Part shown: positions 55,175 through 63,513 of the stretch, in pieces
Numbering within the stretch: position 1 is the stretch's first letter
How the letters are laid out: the number at the start of each line of letters is the position of its first letter
NCBI RefSeq assembly: GCF_008728855.1
Contig: NZ_CP042906.1
Coordinates: 186,001-250,000, forward strand
Length of the DNA stretch: 64,000 nucleotides
Reading direction: 5' to 3'
Source of the DNA: Hypericibacter terrae
GTDB taxonomy: Bacteria; Pseudomonadota; Alphaproteobacteria; Dongiales; Dongiaceae
Made by a program: the position numbers and the translations under genes
The notes under the pieces: model-generated
Seen by the model: the letters and a program-made list of their open reading frames with translations, nothing else
The model's database searches: none
Told to the model about the DNA's origin: nothing

Positions 55175-55409
55175 GCCTGCTTGTCGGTCTTTTTCCCGGC
55201 GTCGTGGACGCCCGACCTTAACGGCTTGGGCCGGCTGGGGAAACCGGCCGAACGGGGAGGGGTCGGCTCGGGCGGCCCGGGTGGTGATAACAATAGCGTG
55301 ACTTGCCAAAAGATACTGGCGTGGTACCGGTAGCCTAACGAAGTCACCGCTTCGGCCCCGGTCGGGGGCGCAGGCAGCGGGGCAGGGAACCCAGGCAGGA
55401 GCTTTTCCG
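55175..55409. other. Divergent region upstream of HxlR gene
   Basis: No gene seen in 235 bases. The stretch 55280-55335 is AT-richer (GTGATAACAATAGCGTGACTTGCC) and may hold the HxlR promoter or operator. Confidence 0.4.
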
Positions 55410-55835
55410 ATGGCGCGTACGGCGGCAGTGACTGAATGTCCGATGGACTGGGTGCTGCGCATCCTGATGGGCCCCTGGACCACCTACATACTTTGGGTGC
55501 TGCTGCGTTCGGGTCCGAGCCGCTTCGGCGAGATCAAGCGCCAGGTGCCCGGCATCTCCGCCAAGGTTCTGACCGAGCGCCTGCGCATGCTGGAGAGCAC
55601 CGGCATCGTCGACCGCCGCTATGAGGCGACCATCCCGCCGCGCGTGACCTACAGCCTGACCCGGCGCGGCGAAGAGCTGCGCCTCGTGCTCAATCAGCTG
55701 AACGAGCTCGCGCGCCAGTGGCGCGCCGCCGACGGCAAAGCCGTTCCGGCCAAGGAGGACGAGGTGCGGATCGCGCCGCCGCCCGCCGGCGGCAGCGCAC
55801 CGGCGCCGATGCATGCGGCCGAGCCGGCCGAGTGA
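55410..55835 (+). CDS. HxlR-family transcriptional regulator
   Basis: The 141-residue protein is an HxlR-type winged helix with CPMDWVLRILMGPWTTYILWVLLRSGPSRFGEIKRQVPGISAKVLTERLRMLESTGIVDRRYEATIPPRVTYSLTRRGEEL. The Cys in TECPM may sense thiol or oxidant as in some HxlR proteins. A Pro/Ala-rich tail follows residue 110. ATG 55410 is preceded by AGGAG. It is convergent to the frameshifted methyltransferase. Confidence 0.92.
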   Translation: MARTAAVTECPMDWVLRILMGPWTTYILWVLLRSGPSRFGEIKRQVPGISAKVLTERLRMLESTGIVDRRYEATIPPRVTYSLTRRGEELRLVLNQLNELARQWRAADGKAVPAKEDEVRIAPPPAGGSAPAPMHAAEPAE

Positions 55836-55866
55836 CGTCCGCGCCCTCGATCGTTCTTCGCCGGAC

Positions 55867-56924
55867 CTAAGGTCGCGCTTCCAGGATCAGATTGAACGGC
55901 GTCTCGGCCGCGCGTCGCACGCGGCTGAAGCCGCCCTGCTTGATGACCTCGGTCAGGCGCTTCTCCCCGGCCTGGGCGCCGAGGCCCAAGCCCACTTCCT
56001 GCGAGAGTGACGCCGGGGTGCAGATCATGGTCGAGGCCGCATAGAAAATGCGTCCCACCGGATTGAGATTGTCCTCGAACTTGTCGTTGGCAAAGGGCTC
56101 GACCACCATCCAGGTGCCGTCCTTCCTGAGCGACCGATGCACATGGGCCGCCGCCCCGGCGGGATCGCCCATGTCGTGCAGGCAGTCGAAGAATGTGACG
56201 AGATCGTAGTCGCGGCCGGGATAAGTCTTGGCCGTCGCGGTCTCGAAGGTCGCCCGGTCGGCGACGCCTTCCGCTTTGGCCAGCGCGCGGGCGCGCTCGA
56301 TCGAAGGTCCGTCATAGCCGAAGCCGAAGAACGTCGATTTCGGAAAGGCCTTGGCGAGGATCAGGTCGAGGAACCGTGCCCGCAACCGACATCGGCGACT
56401 CTGGCGCCCTTCTCGAGCTTGGCCTTCACGCCGTCGAGCGCCGGGATCCAGTCGGCGACGAGATGGGCGGCATAGCCCGGGCGGAAAAAGCGCTCGGCGC
56501 CATGGAACAGCGCCACGTCATGCTCATGCCAGCCGACGCCGCGCCCCGTGCGGAAGGCGTCGGCGATCTTGGCCTCGTCGCGGAACATCGAGCCCAGCAC
56601 CTGGAAGAATCCCGGCATGAAGCCGGGACTGCCTTCGGTCGCGAAGGCGAGGCGCTGATTGTCGTCGAGCGAATAGCGGCCCGAGCTCGTGTCGAAATTG
56701 ACATAGCCCGCGGCCGCCTGCGCCGCGTGCCATTCGCGCAAATAACGTTCGGTGCAGGCCGTGCGCTGCGCGAGCTCGGTCGATGTCGCCGGCCCGCCTT
56801 CGGCCAGCGCCTTGCAGAGACCGAGCTGATCGCCCAGCGTCACCAGCGCCGCGGTCACCGCGGCCCCCATGTCGCCCGCCATCTTCTGCGTGAATTGTTC
56901 GAACGTTGCCGGTTCTGCTGCCAT
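55867..56924 (-). pseudogene. Class I SAM-dependent methyltransferase, frameshifted
   Basis: From the ATG at 56924 the protein has a winged-helix N-terminus (LVTLGDQLGLCKALAEGGPATSTELAQRT) and the SAM motif VADVGCGHGSST. It stops there at about 56361. The rest (LILAKAFPKSTFFGFGYDGPSIERA through FDCLHDMGDPAGA to the C-terminus) continues in another frame to 55867. One added C in TCGACC-TGATC near 56364 would restore a protein of about 352 residues. The product class fits methyltransferases with a UbiE-like core. Real mutation or sequencing error cannot be told apart here. Confidence 0.82.
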
Positions 56925-57178
56925 GACTGGCTCCCGAGGAGATGTCTCGCAGGAAAGAAACAACGCGCCCGAAGCGCGGAGTATGCGCTCGGGGCGGATG
57001 CTGCGCCACGCGCACTGGGTGCTGTGGACCCCGGCAGTCCCGACGGTGCCAAGAACCCTGCAAATCCAAGGCTTAGAGGGGCTCGAGGCAAGGGTTGCGC
57101 CGGGCCCGGGGCCTGGGCTAGGGTCCCCGCCGCTTCGCAACAGGACGCCGCCGGGCCAGCCTGTCGCCGATAAGCGCT
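56925..57178. other. Region between methyltransferase and tRNA-Ser
   Basis: The 254 bases have no supported gene. The segment should contain the tRNA-Ser promoter on the plus strand and the methyltransferase promoter on the minus strand. Confidence 0.4.
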
Positions 57179-57268
57179 GGAGGGGTGGCCGAGTGGTTTA
57201 AGGCACACGCTTGGAAAGCGTGCATAGGGTAAAACCTATCGCGGGTTCGAATCCCGCCTCCTCCGCCA
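57179..57268 (+). tRNA. tRNA-Ser (GGA)
   Basis: The 90-base gene has acceptor stem GGAGGGG/CTCCTCC, discriminator G and encoded CCA. A long variable arm identifies class II. The anticodon stem CACGC/GCGTG encloses TTGGAAA, anticodon GGA. Its 3' 33 bases overlap the serine recombinase frame on the other strand. Confidence 0.97.
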
Positions 57269-58870
57269 CTTCAGAACAGAACTGCGAACGCCGGGCGTAG
57301 CCGGCTTTACGCTGGCCGCAGCGGTCAGCGTCTGAAGCAGATTGCTCTTGGAGCCGATGATGCGGACCTCGCGGTCTGCGACCTCGACGCGCTGTGCGAG
57401 CGCGCGGAGATGGTCGCGGCGATAGCCGCCACCGTCGATCCTGATTCGCTCGCGTGCCGTCTTGGCGAACCTCTGGACCATCTGCGGCGTAACGGCTTGT
57501 TGCGTTGACGACTCCAGCATCGCGGCGGCACGCGCCGCGTCGGCTTGCGCCTGGTCGCGGATTGCCTTGAGGCTCGCGATGCGCTCCTTCAGCGCCGGGT
57601 CGTCGAGATCGGCGACGCCGGCCTCGATGGCGTCATAGAGCCGCTTCAAGCGTAGGTCGGTCTCGGCTGCGCGCTTGTTCAGCTCGGCAATGTGCTCGCG
57701 ACGGCGCTGGGTGCGCTCCTGTCGGCGGTCGAGAACAGACGCCAATATTTCCTCGAGCCGCTCCGGCTCGAGGAAGCGATCGGCAAGGTGCTCGGCAACA
57801 AGGTTGTCCAGCTTCACCATCGGGATCGAGCGGCCTTTGCAGCCGGTCTCGCCCTGCCGGGCTTTGATCGAACAAGTGTAATAGCGATACCGCCCTCCCT
57901 TTCCGGTCCTGAGCGTCATGGCGCCGCCGCAGTCGGCACAGAAGCAGATGCCGGTAAGGAGGGTGGGACCGCTGACGACACGCGCCGGCGTAACTTTCGG
58001 ATTACGGGCGCGCAGATGCGCCTGCACCGCATCGAACGTCGCCTGATCGATCAGCGGCGGCACTTCGACGGTGACGATCTCGCCGACTGGCTTGAGCATC
58101 TTGTTCTTAGCGCGCTTGTTGAACTCGTGGCGGCCGACATAAGTCGGCCGCGTCAGGATGCGGTGAACCTGGCCGATGCCCCAGCGCCCGCCGTCGCGGG
58201 TGAAGATGCGATGCTGATTCAGGTGCGTCGCGATGTTCTTGACGCCCATCGGGCCGGATGTCCCATCGCCCTCCAAGGCAAGGCAATAGATCAGCCGCAC
58301 CGTGTCGGCGTGCAGCGGATCGATCTCCAGCTTCTTCTTGATCTTCGCGCCACGCTGCTCGGCCGCGACGACGCGGTAACCGATCGGCGGCAGAGAGCCG
58401 TTCCAGAAGCCTTGCCGCGCATTCTCCTTCAGGGCGCGGAGAACGTGCTTGGCGTTCTCCTTCGACTGATACTCGTCGAACAGCGCCATGATCTGCCGCA
58501 TCATGACGTGCATCGGATCGTCGCCCATCTCCTGCGTGATCGAGACGAGCCTGACGCCGTTCTTCGCCAGCCTGCGGACGTAGAACTCCAACTCGAAGTG
58601 ATCGCGGAAGAAGCGCGAGAAGCTGTGGACGATGACGATATCGAACGGCGCGGGCTTGCTGGTGCCTGCCTCGATCATGCGTTGGAATTCGGGCCGACGA
58701 TCATTCGTAGCCGAAGCGCCCGGCTCCACGTAGGTCTCGACGAGCTGATAGCCGCGCGCGGTGCAATAGGCTTCGCCTTGCCGCTTCTGATCCGGGATCG
58801 AGACATCGTGCTCGGCCTGCCGCGCCGTCGAGACGCGCAAGTAAAAGACGGCACGCAACGGCACGGTCAT
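57236..58870 (-). CDS. Large serine recombinase (recombinase family integrase)
   Basis: The 544-residue protein has an N-terminal resolvase domain with the catalytic Ser14 in [11 protein letters not shown] recombinase domain follows (about 165-280, [11 protein letters not shown]), then a zinc ribbon ([10 protein letters not shown] with later TGCKG) and a coiled coil. This is the large serine integrase architecture used by phages and islands. Its last ten residues [10 protein letters not shown] are read from the antisense of the tRNA-Ser 3' end, so integration at this tRNA apparently completed the gene. Base composition is GC-rich. Confidence 0.93.
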   Translation of the reverse strand: MTVPLRAVFYLRVSTARQAEHDVSIPDQKRQGEAYCTARGYQLVETYVEPGASATNDRRPEFQRMIEAGTSKPAPFDIVIVHSFSRFFRDHFELEFYVRRLAKNGVRLVSITQEMGDDPMHVMMRQIMALFDEYQSKENAKHVLRALKENARQGFWNGSLPPIGYRVVAAEQRGAKIKKKLEIDPLHADTVRLIYCLALEGDGTSGPMGVKNIATHLNQHRIFTRDGGRWGIGQVHRILTRPTYVGRHEFNKRAKNKMLKPVGEIVTVEVPPLIDQATFDAVQAHLRARNPKVTPARVVSGPTLLTGICFCADCGGAMTLRTGKGGRYRYYTCSIKARQGETGCKGRSIPMVKLDNLVAEHLADRFLEPERLEEILASVLDRRQERTQRRREHIAELNKRAAETDLRLKRLYDAIEAGVADLDDPALKERIASLKAIRDQAQADAARAAAMLESSTQQAVTPQMVQRFAKTARERIRIDGGGYRRDHLRALAQRVEVADREVRIIGSKSNLLQTLTAAASVKPATPGVRSSVLKWRRRRDSNPR

Positions 58871-58888
58871 CGCGATTGTCCTCTCAGA

Positions 58889-59107
58889 TCATCGGCACGG
58901 CCCGAACAGTTCATCGAACAAATCCTCAAACCATGCCTCGAACACGACGAGCTCGGCGTCAGTGACCGGCACGCGCTCGGGCCAATCGTCCGTGACGGTC
59001 CAGGCCTGAACATCGTGCTTTGCCGGCCGGCCGATGCGCGGCCACGGTTCCAACGCAATGTGGAGGTCATCGGGCAAAATGCCCAGGCTGGCGCGCGGTC
59101 GAGACAT
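58889..59107 (-). CDS. Small hypothetical protein next to recombinase
   Basis: The 72-residue product (MSRPRASLGILPDDLHIALEPWPRIGR to LVVFEAWFEDLFDELFGPCR) is acidic at the end and sits 18 bases upstream of the recombinase on the same strand. I do not know a family name. Position and codon use suggest a real gene, possibly an accessory or regulatory protein of the element. Confidence 0.6.
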   Translation of the reverse strand: MSRPRASLGILPDDLHIALEPWPRIGRPAKHDVQAWTVTDDWPERVPVTDAELVVFEAWFEDLFDELFGPCR

Positions 59108-59407
59108 CCCGACAGGATCGCGCCGCGAGCTTCCGGGATGAATGGCCGATCCCTATCCCGCAGCATCCTTCCTCTTCCCGGCCGTCTCGCGATGCAGATG
59201 GATGGCGGTTTCCATGTTGATATGATTGAGGTTTTCGCCGAAAGGTATGGCAAGGGTCTTCCGGCGGGTGACCGAAAAGCTCAATCATTCCAATCCACTG
59301 CGCGCGCCGGATGGCCTCGCTTTTCCCTTGCCGTCCAACGCCAGGCCGCTCAGGCTATCCGCGCCGCGCTTGAGCATGTCCTCCATCCGCCCATTACCGA
59401 GAGATCA
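59108..59407. other. Region between recombinase module and CPCC gene
   Basis: No supported gene in 300 bases. Open frames here have no protein-like pattern. Possible promoters of the two diverging units are not distinct. Confidence 0.4.
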
Positions 59408-59776
59408 ATGAATCCATTCCCTTGTCCTTGCTGCGGATACATCGTCCATGCGGACCCGCCCGGTAGCTACGACATCTGCCCCATATGCTTCTGGGAAGAT
59501 GACATTTCACAATTGCGATTTCCTGAGATGGGCGGTGCGAACCACGTGTCGTTAATTCAAGGACAGCGAAACTTCGTCAGGATCGGCGCAAGTGAAGAAC
59601 GTATTCTCAAACACGTGCGCAAACCGCTTGCGTCTGAGCAGCGGGATCCGGACTGGAGACCTATTGATCCGGCACGGGATCAAATTGAAAGACCACAAGC
59701 AGGAGTCGATTATGGAAGCACCTATCCCGCGGATAGCACTCGACTCTACTACTGGCGAAAACCTCAGGCGCAATAA
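59408..59776 (+). CDS. CPCC family cysteine-rich protein
   Basis: The 122-residue protein starts MNPFPCPCCGYIVHADPPGSYDICPICFWEDD, which has the double Cys pairs (CPCC and CPIC) of the CPCC family, a likely zinc-binding module. The rest has SLIQGQRNFVRIGASEERILKHVRKP, common to the family. Function is unknown; some family members occur as immunity or accessory proteins in mobile regions. The base composition is lower in GC than the core genes. Confidence 0.82.
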   Translation: MNPFPCPCCGYIVHADPPGSYDICPICFWEDDISQLRFPEMGGANHVSLIQGQRNFVRIGASEERILKHVRKPLASEQRDPDWRPIDPARDQIERPQAGVDYGSTYPADSTRLYYWRKPQAQ

Positions 59777-59965
59777 GGGCCTGTTGGCGAGCCGCCTATC
59801 TCTATCCGAGGGAAGCTGACGGAAACGGTCATAGGGCTATGGCGTAGACATAGTGCTCATCATCGTCGGTCGCGGCCCGCCACCCTACGCCTTCGGCTTC
59901 GGGTGGCAGGCCACTGGGTAGGCAAGTGGTGCAAAATCAGCTTCCAATGACAGATGAAGTGACAC

Positions 59966-60619
59966 TTGCGCGAGGGCGCTCAACGCTTTAGCGCGGCCCT
60001 GGATGCCTCAGCGCTGAAAGCCGTAGAGAGCGCGATTGCCGATCTGTCTTCGGATCAAGCCGGCTTCAGGCTTCATGGGATTGTTCCCCTTCGACCGCTT
60101 CTAATTGCCCCCGGTTTGGTGGGTGAGGTTGCGGCTTCGGTTCTTGGCGAAGCATGTCGGCCGGTGAGGGCGATTCTGTTCGACAAGAACCCAACCACGA
60201 ACTGGTCGCTCCGCTGGCATCAGGACCGAGTGATCGCGGTGAAGCAACGCATTGAAGTCGAGGGTTTCGGCCCGTGGACCATCAAGAGCGGTTTGCCCCA
60301 TGTCGCCCCTCCCTTTGAGATTTTGGCCGGGATGATAACCCTACGGGTCCACCTTGATCCGGTGCCGGTCACAAACGCACCTTTGATCATCGCGCCAGGA
60401 TCTCACCGGCTGGGGCGTATTTCGGAATCCGAGGTCTCACGTGCCGTGCGGCAGTGCGGAACTATGGCTTGCCTCGCTGATGCCGGTGACATCTGGCTTT
60501 ATGCGACGCCAATTCTCCATGCCTCAGAGGCGGCTCTCAAGCCGGAGCATAGGAGAGTCTTGCAAGTTGATTACGCAGTCGCAGATCTTCCCGGTGGACT
60601 GGAATGGCTCGGTGTTTGA
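59966..60619 (+). CDS. Phytanoyl-CoA dioxygenase (PhyH) family protein, disturbed 5' end
   Basis: The protein has the iron-binding HxD in LRWHQDRVI and the distal His in TPILHASEAA with Arg in EHRRVLQVDY, the signature of Fe(II)/2-oxoglutarate dioxygenases of the PhyH type. From the TTG at 59966 it has 217 residues. An ATG at 59947 begins MTDEVTLARG in another frame and would join as MTDEVTLAREGAQRF if two bases (CG of a GCGC run) were added near 59970. So the 5' end may be frameshifted. Substrate unknown. Confidence 0.75.
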   Translation: MREGAQRFSAALDASALKAVESAIADLSSDQAGFRLHGIVPLRPLLIAPGLVGEVAASVLGEACRPVRAILFDKNPTTNWSLRWHQDRVIAVKQRIEVEGFGPWTIKSGLPHVAPPFEILAGMITLRVHLDPVPVTNAPLIIAPGSHRLGRISESEVSRAVRQCGTMACLADAGDIWLYATPILHASEAALKPEHRRVLQVDYAVADLPGGLEWLGV

Positions 60620-60680
60620 CGCATCATGGCCATTTTCTGAAAATCAGGTACTGTTGAGCGTAAATGGCGAGGACATCCTA

Positions 60681-60935
60681 ATGCGCCCCTTCCTGCTTCT
60701 GCCCCTGATCCTGCTGGCCTTGCCGATGGCCGGCTGTTCCGGTCCGACCGTCACGGAGTCCTCGGCCGACGGCGTCGTGATCCGCCAGTTGGCGGTCGCG
60801 GACGACTTCCCCAAGATCCAGGCCCAGGCCGACAGCGAGTGCGACAAGCACAGCAAGATCGCGCAATTCGTCCGCTATTCCGACGAGACGCTGCTGGGGC
60901 CGCGCAACGCCTATTTCGATTGCGTCGCGCCCTGA
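60681..60935 (+). CDS. Small lipoprotein
   Basis: The 84-residue protein has a signal peptide MRPFLLLPLILLALPMAGC with a lipobox MAGC (Cys19). A short mature domain with DDFPKIQAQADSECDKHSKIAQFVRY and FDCVAP follows. The two further Cys may form a disulfide. The family is not recognised. The GC content is like the chromosome, so the accessory region seems to end before this gene. Confidence 0.78.
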   Translation: MRPFLLLPLILLALPMAGCSGPTVTESSADGVVIRQLAVADDFPKIQAQADSECDKHSKIAQFVRYSDETLLGPRNAYFDCVAP

Positions 60936-61395
60936 TCGCGGCGCTGTCGCCAGCGCGCTCGATCGTCCTGGTTCATGTACTGACGTGAAGCCACGCTTCG
61001 CCCGCCGATAATGCTTCCGAACCGCACCGCGAGGCGCAACGCCGGAGGCCTCTGGCCTCTTCCGCCATGCCGGCATCGCCGGGCGCCAGACGCCGACTGT
61101 GGAATCGCCATGGGCGCACCCGACCCGCACTGCCGCCATCTTTCGGAACCGCGGCAAGCCACGTCTTGCTATCCTTCGGCGTGGGCAGGTTGCCAAACTG
61201 CCATGTAACCCGAAGGAGCGCGCATGATAAGTAAACCGGCTGTGTGGAGTCGGCTTACCTCACCGGCTGCCCCACGCCCGTAACTGGCTTTGCTCGAAGG
61301 ACGCCTCTTCAAGACCAGCATATGAACACGGCAACAGATGGCGGGGCCCCAACTCCATCGCTGGCCTCCCTGCTCGCGCTCGATGGACGCTGCCG
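60936..61395. other. Intergenic region upstream of marR
   Basis: The 460 bases carry no supported gene. Several short frames on both strands are without protein-like features. I saw no tRNA fragment that could be the second attachment site of the island. Confidence 0.45.
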
Positions 61396-61917
61396 ATGAA
61401 GGCGTCGCGAGCGAAGCGTGCGGGTCACGACAGGAAGCTCCGCGCGATCGCGGAACTGCTCGATCACACGATGCGAATGATCTATAGCCAGTGCTTCGTC
61501 GAAGGGCTGAATCCGGCGCAATGGAGCGCCCTGCGCTATCTCGACCGCGCCAATCCGAGTTCCCATACGCTGACGAATTTTGCGCGGGTTCATTGCGTCA
61601 GCAAGGCAGCGGCCTCGGACACGATTGCCGCGCTCGTCCGCAAGAAGCTGGTCGCGAAGAAGAAGGATCCGCATGACGGGCGGGTCACGCGGATCGATCT
61701 GACGGACAAAGGGCGAAAACTTCTGGTCTCGGATCCGCTCAATCTTCTCATCGAGGCCCTGGCGAAGCTTCTTCCTCAGCAGCAGGAGGTGGCGGCCGAA
61801 GCCGCGGCGATCGCGGCGCGCGGCGTCTATGCGACCATCGCCGATCGAACGCCGACGCAGACCCCGCCCCGCAACAGCAGCCGACACAGGCGCCATGGCT
61901 CGAATTCTGCTCGTTGA
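61396..61917 (+). CDS. MarR-family transcriptional regulator
   Basis: The 173-residue product has a MarR-type winged helix: LNPAQWSALRYLDRANPSSHTLTNFARVHCVSKAAASDTIAALVRKKLVAKKKDPHDGRVTRIDLTDKG, with the DPHDGR wing typical of the family. The basic tail after residue 150 is poorly ordered. The last 23 bases overlap the receiver gene, so the two are probably co-expressed. Confidence 0.88.
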   Translation: MKASRAKRAGHDRKLRAIAELLDHTMRMIYSQCFVEGLNPAQWSALRYLDRANPSSHTLTNFARVHCVSKAAASDTIAALVRKKLVAKKKDPHDGRVTRIDLTDKGRKLLVSDPLNLLIEALAKLLPQQQEVAAEAAAIAARGVYATIADRTPTQTPPRNSSRHRRHGSNSAR

Positions 61918-62275
61918 AGACAACCGCGAATTCAGATCGATGCTGCGCGATCTTCTGCGGGCGGCCGGTCACGAGGTCACCGAAGCCGAGAATGGCCGCG
62001 TCGCCATCGCCTGCCTGCGCAGCGCCCGCTATGATCTCCTCGTGACGGATGTTCTGCTGCCGGAGGCGGACGGCACGGAGGTCATCAAGGTGACGGCAAC
62101 ACTCCATGGGGACATGCCCATCATCGCCATGTCCGGCGGCGGCCGGGAATTGCCGGCCGTTGTAGCTTTGGCGCTGACCGAGGCCGTGGGCGCGCATCGG
62201 GCGCTCTTCAAACCCTTCCGGGATACCGAATTGCTGGCCGCCGTCGACGACTTGCTGCCGGAAAAACGCCCGTAA
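61895..62275 (+). CDS. Single-domain response regulator (receiver)
   Basis: The 126-residue protein is only a CheY-like receiver: acidic pair in VEDN (Glu8, Asp9), phospho-acceptor Asp52 in LLVTDVLLP, Ser80 in AMSGG and conserved Lys106 in LFKPF. No output domain follows. It may act in a phosphorelay or on motor or diguanylate partners. No kinase is next to it in this window. It overlaps marR by 23 bases. Confidence 0.9.
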   Translation: MARILLVEDNREFRSMLRDLLRAAGHEVTEAENGRVAIACLRSARYDLLVTDVLLPEADGTEVIKVTATLHGDMPIIAMSGGGRELPAVVALALTEAVGAHRALFKPFRDTELLAAVDDLLPEKRP

Positions 62276-62661
62276 CCGCCGGTTTCTCTCGGCCCCGCAA
62301 GCCTCGGACGCGGCTGCTGTCCGGCCTCTCCCCGCCTCTCCCCGCCTCCCTCTGCGAGCAAGGGAAGCCGCCGCGCCTGACCGGCGGCGGTCTCCCGCGC
62401 GCGTTTCGGGGCGCGAGGGGTTAGCCGAACGGTTATCTCCAATTTTAAGAAAGTCGTTAGGACTCCTACCTATATCTCGGAATAACACATCGCGCCTGTG
62501 ATCTCGCCGCTTCCCCGCGCATGTCAGCCAACGCCGCAAGATCGCTTTGCGGGTTGCCTGCCTGGAGGGATCACAGGCCGGTCATGGAGGCCCCGATCGG
62601 TGGCGAGGTCCGCCATCGATCGGCGGTCCCCTGTGACCGACCCACAGAGGAGGAGCCTATC
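62276..62661. other. Intergenic region upstream of carbonic anhydrase
   Basis: The 386 bases have no gene. GGTTATCTCCAATTTTAAG and CTACCTATATCTCGG (62430-62485) are AT-richer and could be a promoter. An inverted pair GATCACAGG (near 62570) and CCTGTGAC (near 62630) is present in the leader. Confidence 0.45.
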
Positions 62662-63471
62662 GTGACTGTCCGCATCTCGCGCCGCCGCGTTATTCAACAG
62701 CTCGCCATCGGCAGCGTCGCCTGTCCGACCTGCCTGTCGCTCCTCGGCGGCCGCCACGCACAGGCGGAGTCGGCGACGACCCCGTCCCATGGCGGCGCGG
62801 CGCATTGGAGCTACGAAGGCGAGGCAGGCCCGCAGAACTGGGGCGAGCTCTCGGCCGACTTCCGCGTCTGCGAGCTGGGATTCGAGCAGACTCCGATCGA
62901 TCTCAGGAACGCGGTCAGCGCCCAGCTCGCCGGTGTCGAGCCCGACTTCCAGAGCATGCCGCTGACGATCATCAACAACGGGCACACCATTCAGGTCAAT
63001 TGCAGCCCCGGCTCCCGGACCCGGATCGACGACCGTCCGTTCGAGCTCCTGCAATTCCATTTTCATCATCCGAGCGAGCATCTTCTCGCAGGCCGCGCTT
63101 TCGAGCTGGAGCTGCATTTCGTCCATCGCTCCGACACCGGCCAGTTGGCCGTGCTCGGCGTCTTCATCCAGCTGGGTGCCGAGAATGCCGCGCTGGAGCC
63201 CATCTGGGACGCAATGCCGACGGAAGCGGGGCCGGCCCAGGAGGTCGGCACGCCGATCCGTCCCGCGGCGCTGCTGCCGACGGATCGGGGCTTCTTCCGC
63301 TATCAGGGCTCGCTGACGACGCCGCCCTGCTCGGAAGGCGTGCTCTGGACGATGTTCAGGCAGCCGATCGAGGCCTCCGAGGCCCAGATCCGCAAATTCG
63401 CGGGGCTCTTCCCGGTCAATGCGCGGCCGGTGCAGGGCGTGAACCGCCGTTTCCTGCTGCAATCCCTTTAA
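62662..63471 (+). CDS. Alpha-type carbonic anhydrase, Tat-exported
   Basis: The enzyme hydrates CO2 in the periplasm. The 269-residue protein starts with a twin-Arg signal (RISRRRVIQQLAIGS). The mature part has HWSYEGEAGPQNWG, the zinc ligands in LLQFHFHHPSEH (two His) and ELHFVH, and late YQGSLTTPPCSEGVLW, a hallmark of alpha-CA. The start is GTG, preceded by AGAGGAGGAG. An MCP gene follows. Confidence 0.93.
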   Translation: MTVRISRRRVIQQLAIGSVACPTCLSLLGGRHAQAESATTPSHGGAAHWSYEGEAGPQNWGELSADFRVCELGFEQTPIDLRNAVSAQLAGVEPDFQSMPLTIINNGHTIQVNCSPGSRTRIDDRPFELLQFHFHHPSEHLLAGRAFELELHFVHRSDTGQLAVLGVFIQLGAENAALEPIWDAMPTEAGPAQEVGTPIRPAALLPTDRGFFRYQGSLTTPPCSEGVLWTMFRQPIEASEAQIRKFAGLFPVNARPVQGVNRRFLLQSL

Positions 63472-63513
63472 AGACCCTCCCGGGCGACGCCCGGGCAAAC
63501 GGAGATCGTGATC

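Noticed and set aside
58867-59253. 128-residue minus frame overlapping the small gene upstream of the recombinase
   Set aside because: Its Arg/Ser/Pro-rich composition is that of a shadow frame; the 72-residue frame at 58889-59107 looks more like a protein.
60936-61395. Second attachment site (tRNA-Ser 3' end copy) closing the recombinase island
   Set aside because: I scanned for GGGTTCGAATCCCGCC-like sequence to the right edge and found none.
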